From Nitrospinaceae bacterium (lineage in GTDB: Bacteria; Nitrospinota; Nitrospinia; Nitrospinales; VA-1), in the NCBI GenBank assembly GCA_029261675.1, contig JAJDBA010000346.1:1-26836 (forward strand): a DNA stretch of 26,836 nt, in the 5' to 3' direction. The notes under the pieces are model-generated. The model was not told the origin of the DNA and did no database searches. It saw only the letters and a list, made by a program, of their open reading frames with translations. Each line of letters opens with the position of its first letter. Positions within the stretch are counted from its first letter, which is position 1. Shown one piece after another: positions 22,212 to 26,836 of this stretch. A program made the translations under genes and the position numbers.

Positions 22212-24833
22212 ATGATTTCAAAAAATTCAAAAACCTCACAATCCAGAATTAATTTGATTGCCTATGCTTGCTTGTTTGCTTCAGGTATGGCGACGTTGGT
22301 CTACGAACTGATTTGGTTTCGTTATCTGACCCTTGTTTTTGGAGCCACCTTATATGCTTTGAGTGCTGTGTTGTGCGCTTTCATGCTGGGTCTTGCGGGT
22401 GGTGCCTGGGGGATGGGGCGGATACTTGCAAAAGGTAACGGATCGAAACGACTGATTTTATGGTATGGAATTTTTGAGGGATTGATAGGATTGTATGCCT
22501 TATCTTTTCCATTAGGATTGGAATTGCTGGAAAAAATTTATCCCATGGTATTGCCAGTAGATGGACAAGCCGGGCTGGGGCTCCATATTATGGAGTTTCT
22601 GTTGGGCACACTTTTGATGCTGCCTGCCACTTTACTCATGGGGGCAACGCTTCCACTGGTCAGCTGCTGGGCTGTGGGAGATGAAAAGCAGCAGGTTTTT
22701 TCCAGAATTTCTCTATTGTATGGATGGAATACTTTGGGCGCTGTTTTTGGCTGTCTTTTTACTCAATTTTTTGCGATTCAGTTATGGGGAGTTCAAGGGG
22801 CGATCAGGTTTGGTGTATTGCTCAATGCTTTGGTCTTTTTAGTATGTTTTGTATGTGGACGTATTTTTTATCAGATAGAGCAGCCGTCTTCCATCTCCCA
22901 AAAAGAAGGAAACACCTCTTCAATAGATGAAGACTCTGTAAATATTCTGATATTTATCATGTTTGCCTATTCAGGTATGGCATCCCTTTCCAGCGAAATT
23001 CTCTGGACGAGGATTCTGATTTTTCCCATGGGAACAACGCTTTTTTCTTTTGCACTGATTCTTTCCACTTTTTTATCTGGTATCGCGCTTGGCAGTCTGG
23101 TTGCCAGGAAGTTGCTCGGTGAGTCTAATTGGATTCTGAAATTTATCCTGATTGAGATTTCGATTGGACTGGTCTGCATTGGAATTCTCCCTTTATTGGA
23201 GAACCTGACCGAATGGACTTCGCTGGCAGATCGATTTTTTTATAGTATAGAAAACTTTCCAGAGAAAACACTCTTTACAAGGTTTCTTTTTGCATTTGGT
23301 TTGATGTTCGTTCCCACTTTTGGTTTTGGTTTGTTGTTCCCGCTGGCAAATCACATTTACTCGTCTCGATTGGAAGCAGTGGGCCAAGCTATTGGCAATG
23401 TCTATTCTATAAATACATTGGGTGGAGTGCTAGGAACTATATTGACACCGTTCGTTTTTATTCCTCTCTTTGGCATCCGCTTATCTATTTATCTGATTTA
23501 TGCTGTGTTGATCTTGTTTGGAGTTTTTGTGTTAGCAAAATATCGAAAGCAGAATCCAGTTTTAATATCGGCTGTTGCATTGGTTCTGCTGATAATTGGG
23601 AAAACAGTTTTTGTGCCACAAATAGAAACAGGGGAATCAGGAGTCCATAATTTAGCCAGGTTGGAAATAAATGTTCCCGAGGACAGGATAAAACTCCTTG
23701 ATTATAAAGAGGGAGAGTTTTCCACGATCAGTGTGGTGGAGGATACGGAGTCTGGGGCACGAACCATTTATCTGGATGGGTTCAGCACCGCTACGGTTTC
23801 CAGATCTTTTTCCGGTAGTACATATATGCAGGCCATGGGCTTCGTTCCGATGGTGCTTCATCCAGAACCAAAAAATGTTTTGGTGATTGGGTTTGGAACC
23901 GGTAACACGCTGGGCATAGCCTCCCTGTTTCCGAACGCAAATGTCCATGGTGTGGAGATCGATAAGAATGTTTTAACATTTTCAAAATGGTTTTCCGATT
24001 GGAATCATGATGTTTTAAAACGTCCCAATGCGAAAATGTTTATTCAGGATGGTCGAGCCTTTTTGCGTTGGTCAAGAACTCGCTATGATGTCATCATCAT
24101 GGAGCCTATGTCTCCTTTGCAGGCAGGCGTTGTTAATCTCTATTCTAAAGAATTTTATGAGCTGGCTTTGGATCATTTGAAAGAAGATGGGATTCTGGTG
24201 CAGTGGCTACCGCTGCATCTTGTCGGGCGTGAAGATGCTCGATCGATTACCCAGACTTTCAAAAACGTATTTCCAGAATCTTCTGTGTGGAACAGTTTTT
24301 TGACTCGTATTGTTCTTTTGGTAGGATCGCGTGAAAAAATAAATATCGATAAAAATCTTTTCGATACCAAATTAAAAAATCCGGAACTAAAAAAAGTTGC
24401 AGAAGAAATGAAAGTCATGTCTTTTCTAGATTTTGCTGATTTTTTTATTACGGATGGCAATCGTTTATCTGCTTTTCTGGAAAACGCAAGGGAGATATCT
24501 GATGACCAGCCGATTCTGGAGTTTTCTACGGTGTCTCTTTTGCCGCCTTTAAAGTGGGAGATAGATGAGGTTTTCTTGAATATGCTGCGTCACCGAATCA
24601 ACCACAATCCTCCTGTAACGGGAATGACCTTGCAAGAACAGGAGGTGTTTTATCGTAATTTTAAATTGAGAACGGCACAAAGACTGGCGGTGTTCTCGCG
24701 CAGGTACCAAGGCCCGGGAGCAGAAGCTTTTGCGAAGCGTAATTATTTTGCAGGATTGGAAGCGATGAATATTTATTTTGATACCTATTCCAAGCCGCAA
24801 GTTCATCTGGATGAAGCTCAATGGCAAAAATGA
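22212..24833 (+). CDS. Fused membrane transporter-like / spermidine-synthase-like protein
   Basis: 873 aa. Residues 1-470 hold about 12 or more hydrophobic segments in two related halves: FASGMATLVYELIWFRYLTLVFG near residue 25 and YSGMASLSSEILWTRILIFPMG near residue 255, an internal repeat. Residues 490-790 are a SpeE-like Rossmann domain: VLVIGFGTGNTLGIASLFPNANVHGVEIDKNVL (about 555) and DVIIMEPMSPLQAGVVNLYSKEFY (about 625). Against E. coli SpeE the GGGDG loop is GFGTG and the catalytic DxxD pair reads ExxS, so true spermidine synthesis is doubtful. This architecture is known as 'fused MFS/spermidine synthase' and has no settled function. GGGAG lies 12 nt before the ATG. The last 13 nt overlap the NusG_II gene. 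Confidence 0.85.
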   Translation: MISKNSKTSQSRINLIAYACLFASGMATLVYELIWFRYLTLVFGATLYALSAVLCAFMLGLAGGAWGMGRILAKGNGSKRLILWYGIFEGLIGLYALSFPLGLELLEKIYPMVLPVDGQAGLGLHIMEFLLGTLLMLPATLLMGATLPLVSCWAVGDEKQQVFSRISLLYGWNTLGAVFGCLFTQFFAIQLWGVQGAIRFGVLLNALVFLVCFVCGRIFYQIEQPSSISQKEGNTSSIDEDSVNILIFIMFAYSGMASLSSEILWTRILIFPMGTTLFSFALILSTFLSGIALGSLVARKLLGESNWILKFILIEISIGLVCIGILPLLENLTEWTSLADRFFYSIENFPEKTLFTRFLFAFGLMFVPTFGFGLLFPLANHIYSSRLEAVGQAIGNVYSINTLGGVLGTILTPFVFIPLFGIRLSIYLIYAVLILFGVFVLAKYRKQNPVLISAVALVLLIIGKTVFVPQIETGESGVHNLARLEINVPEDRIKLLDYKEGEFSTISVVEDTESGARTIYLDGFSTATVSRSFSGSTYMQAMGFVPMVLHPEPKNVLVIGFGTGNTLGIASLFPNANVHGVEIDKNVLTFSKWFSDWNHDVLKRPNAKMFIQDGRAFLRWSRTRYDVIIMEPMSPLQAGVVNLYSKEFYELALDHLKEDGILVQWLPLHLVGREDARSITQTFKNVFPESSVWNSFLTRIVLLVGSREKINIDKNLFDTKLKNPELKKVAEEMKVMSFLDFADFFITDGNRLSAFLENAREISDDQPILEFSTVSLLPPLKWEIDEVFLNMLRHRINHNPPVTGMTLQEQEVFYRNFKLRTAQRLAVFSRRYQGPGAEAFAKRNYFAGLEAMNIYFDTYSKPQVHLDEAQWQK

Positions 24834-25210
24834 AAGGTCTTTTTAAATTCAGCGGCGGCGATAAAATTCTGATTGTTCTTTGTGTTTTGTTCAACGCTGG
24901 ACTTTTTTATTATTTTGGTTCAGGTATGGGGCAGGGCAGTTGGGTTGTGATTGAGGTAGATCAAAAGAGAGTTGCTCGCTATTCCCTGTCAAAAGATCGA
25001 ATCACCCATGTCGAAGGGCCGCTGGGTATAACTGAAATTGAAATTCGCGATGGCAAAGCCAGAATATTACGGTCTCCTTGTAAATTGAAAGTTTGTATAA
25101 AATCGGGTTATATTCAATATGCTGACCGAATCTCAGTTTGTCTTCCAAACCGGGTGGTGGTGAGAGTTGAAGGTAATACCGAAAGAGGGCTTGATGCGGT
25201 AGTTAGTTAG
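24821..25210 (+). CDS. NusG domain II-containing exported/anchored protein
   Basis: 129 aa. Residues 14-33 form one membrane anchor or uncleaved signal (KILIVLCVLFNAGLFYYFG). The rest is a NusG_II-type beta domain: GPLGITEIEIRDGKARILRSPC, VCIKSGYI and ISVCLPNRVVVRV. The conserved cysteines are Cys87, Cys92 and Cys107. Related proteins often sit beside Rnf, ApbE or thiamine/riboflavin transporter genes; here the partner is the SpeE-like fusion, which it overlaps by 13 nt, so coupled translation is likely. It faces the periplasm if the anchor is N-in. An ATG at 24830 could also be the start. Function unknown beyond the domain name. Confidence 0.8.
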   Translation: MAKMKGLFKFSGGDKILIVLCVLFNAGLFYYFGSGMGQGSWVVIEVDQKRVARYSLSKDRITHVEGPLGITEIEIRDGKARILRSPCKLKVCIKSGYIQYADRISVCLPNRVVVRVEGNTERGLDAVVS

Positions 25211-25340
25211 CCTTGTAGAAAGTCGTTTGAAACGAGAGAGTTATTTGCAATTGGGGGCTGGTCACTGAAGCTTTTTTTTGTTAGCCTCTAATATTTCAAG
25301 TCCATAGAACGTAGCCAAAAATTTTTAAATAAATAATATT

Positions 25341-26234
25341 TTGTCTCTTTTGGAATCTAAAAAACTGGATTTAATATTCAAGCTGTTGATCGGGGTTGAC
25401 CTGATTGCCATGCTTATAATTTTTATTCATGTCCGTATTTGGCCAGAGTTCCCATTCCCTTATATCGGGACTAGGTTAAATAACCCATTTATGTTTTTCA
25501 TAATCCTCCTGATTTCAAGAGGGTGGGTTAATTCAGATTTTCGGGAAAAACAACTGTCATTGATAAAAAGAGTTACTACGGAGGAACCTATCCGCATTTA
25601 CTTTTTTTCTATCCTTTTGATGATGCAGGTTGGATTGGAAATAATGTGGTTTCGATATCCGTGGGATTTTTTTTGGAACTTAAATGCTGAAAAAGGCTAT
25701 GGAACTCTTTTTGCCACGGCACAACTATTTATTTTAGGGATGGTGGTGCTAATTACCGCACGTGCCGACTATGGCGAGGATGCCCCTCGGAGTGAAAAGT
25801 TTCCCTGGTTCATGGTCGCTTTCGTATATTTTTTTATCGGTCTGGATGATTGCGTGGGTATCCACGAAAACTTTATTGCCATTGGGGGAAAACTAGCCCT
25901 TGATTCTGTGGCATTTCATTTTGTTCACGAATGGTTATGGTTTTATGGTCCTGTTGCTGTAGTCGTGGTGATATTTTTTGCGAGATTTTTTTTGAAACGG
26001 TTTTCCTATTCCCCAAAAATAATGGGTACGATGTTTGTTGCTCTGACGTTATGGATTGGAGTTCTGGTTCTCGAAGGCCTCTCAAAAAAGGTAGTCGATC
26101 CTTTAAGCTATGATTACACCCGAATACTGATCGGGATTGAAGAAGGCTTCGAAATGCTGGGGGCAACGCTTTTTATGATAGGGTTCAGTAAGCATCTTAA
26201 AAATTTGCAGGAAAAATCTCGACCCGATTCGTGA
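25341..26234 (+). CDS. Polytopic membrane protein with a DD-x4-HE motif, unknown function
   Basis: 297 aa with about seven to eight membrane segments (roughly residues 10-30, 48-60, 85-103, 122-140, 155-168, 198-217, 226-247, 263-282). Inside or next to membrane segments are conserved-looking polar residues: GLDDCVGIHENF (Asp169, Asp170, His175, Glu176), HEWLW (His196, Glu197) and IGIEEGFEMLG (Glu267, Glu268, Glu271). I recall bacterial membrane proteins of unknown function with a similar D(D/E)...HE and EEGxEMLG pattern, but cannot name a family. The acidic and His residues could form a metal site in the membrane. The TTG start has no SD; downstream in-frame starts are possible. The 130 nt before it show no clear terminator. 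Confidence 0.65.
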   Translation: MSLLESKKLDLIFKLLIGVDLIAMLIIFIHVRIWPEFPFPYIGTRLNNPFMFFIILLISRGWVNSDFREKQLSLIKRVTTEEPIRIYFFSILLMMQVGLEIMWFRYPWDFFWNLNAEKGYGTLFATAQLFILGMVVLITARADYGEDAPRSEKFPWFMVAFVYFFIGLDDCVGIHENFIAIGGKLALDSVAFHFVHEWLWFYGPVAVVVVIFFARFFLKRFSYSPKIMGTMFVALTLWIGVLVLEGLSKKVVDPLSYDYTRILIGIEEGFEMLGATLFMIGFSKHLKNLQEKSRPDS

Positions 26235-26244
26235 TTTCTGGTTT

Positions 26245-26836
26245 CTAACGCAGGCGGTTCAACACGGCTAAAACATCCTGATACCTGGGGAGGGCCAGCT
26301 TGCCGTTGTTGTAGGGGGTAATGCTGTCCAGCTCGCCGCTTTCGATTTCTTTTAAAATTTTTTGAACAGTATTTGTTTGATTGGCTTCCTGTCTTTGTTT
26401 GTCTTTAACCTGTTTTAAAATCCATCCACATAATTCAAGTTGACCTTCCTCTATCAAGTGCTCGACATAGCGTACATCGATTTCGATTTGGCCGAGTATC
26501 AATGTGATGCGTTGCCGGATTTGAATGACACAATCTTTTTTTCCACGTTGAAAACTTAGAGACGAAAGATCGCGATATCTTTGTTTGATTTTGGGGAAGA
26601 CGAACCGGGTTTCAATTTTTCGGTCTGTGGGGTTTTCTTTTACAATTTTTTTGGCTTTCTGTGTGACTTCCGTTGGGCGAAAATAATCCATAGCGATGAC
26701 TCGATCAGCCGAATCAAAGTAGTCCCCGCTTCCACCCATTACCAGAAGGGTGCTGACTCCAAAATCTTTATATAGTTCTTTTACTCGATCGACCAATGGG
26801 GTGATGGGTTCCCGGTCGTTTGCAATCAATGCCTGC
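26245..26836 (-). CDS. ABC-class ATPase (ABC_ATPase family), C-terminal part (runs off the window)
   Basis: The reading frame enters from the right edge and ends at 26245, giving about 197 codons. The first residues read QALIANDREPITPLVDRV, then GVSTLLVMGGSGDYFDSADRVIAMD, a pattern typical of the 'predicted ATPase of the ABC class' family, where it lies downstream of the Walker B region. The rest (DYFRPTEVTQKAKKIVKE and a helical C-terminal domain ending AVLNRLR) also fits. The nucleotide-binding motifs lie outside the window, so activity cannot be judged. It is not a transporter component as far as the family is known; its cellular role is unsettled. It converges on the membrane-protein gene with 10 nt between stops. 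Confidence 0.8.
   Translation of the reverse strand, partial: QALIANDREPITPLVDRVKELYKDFGVSTLLVMGGSGDYFDSADRVIAMDYFRPTEVTQKAKKIVKENPTDRKIETRFVFPKIKQRYRDLSSLSFQRGKKDCVIQIRQRITLILGQIEIDVRYVEHLIEEGQLELCGWILKQVKDKQRQEANQTNTVQKILKEIESGELDSITPYNNGKLALPRYQDVLAVLNRLR

Noticed and set aside
25250..25290. Terminator after the NusG_II gene (T-run near 25270)
   Set aside because: The bases before the T-run form at most a 3-bp stem.

Overview
The window is chromosomal DNA from a Gram-negative (diderm) bacterium. It carries genes for LPS synthesis (LpxC domain), lipoprotein transport (LolA), an RseP-type site-2 protease, a periplasmic PpiC/SurA-like chaperone and a lipoprotein with a clear lipobox. Base composition is AT-rich by eye, TTG and GTG starts are common, and signalling genes are dense (three receiver-domain proteins, two HDOD proteins). 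This fits a free-living marine or sediment lineage such as Nitrospinota or a Desulfobacterota-like group, but no marker gene settles it and I hold the taxonomy at low confidence. I see no rRNA, tRNA, CRISPR array, prophage or transposase.

Layout. 1-1484 (minus): purN, lolA and the 5' part of rseP, tightly packed. 1881-4412 (plus): two response regulators with GGDEF domains. One has a broken active site but an intact I-site; the other is intact and carries a PAS region. A strong terminator follows at 4500-4543. 4691-6915 (plus): an HDOD protein and an exported protein made of about 13 ankyrin repeats. 10270-6921 (minus): greA, trmB and a fusion of a receiver domain, a degenerate NtrC-type AAA+ domain and a complete LpxC deacetylase. 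10783-16364 (plus): a second HDOD protein, a metallo-beta-lactamase-fold hydrolase with its own promoter, and a fused HyuA-HyuB 5-oxoprolinase. 19007-16550 (minus): a small two-helix membrane protein, a DUF1844 protein, a YkgJ-type cysteine-cluster protein and a zinc alcohol dehydrogenase. 19163-21038 (plus): a TatT-like lipoprotein and a DctP-like TRAP binding protein, with no DctQ/DctM next to them. 22091-21060 (minus): a PpiC/SurA-like isomerase. 22212-26234 (plus): a fused membrane-transporter/spermidine-synthase-like protein, a NusG-domain-II exported protein and a polytopic membrane protein. 26836-26245 (minus): the C-terminal part of an ABC-class ATPase.

The most unusual item is the receiver-AAA+-LpxC fusion. 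LpxC catalyses the committed step of lipid A synthesis and in Enterobacteria is controlled by proteolysis. Here a phosphoacceptor domain is joined directly to the enzyme, while the AAA+ part has lost the sequences needed to activate sigma-54 RNA polymerase. The natural reading is an enzyme that may be controlled by phosphorelay rather than a transcription factor. A second point of interest is the adjacent response-regulator pair, which looks like one c-di-GMP producer and one possible c-di-GMP receptor.
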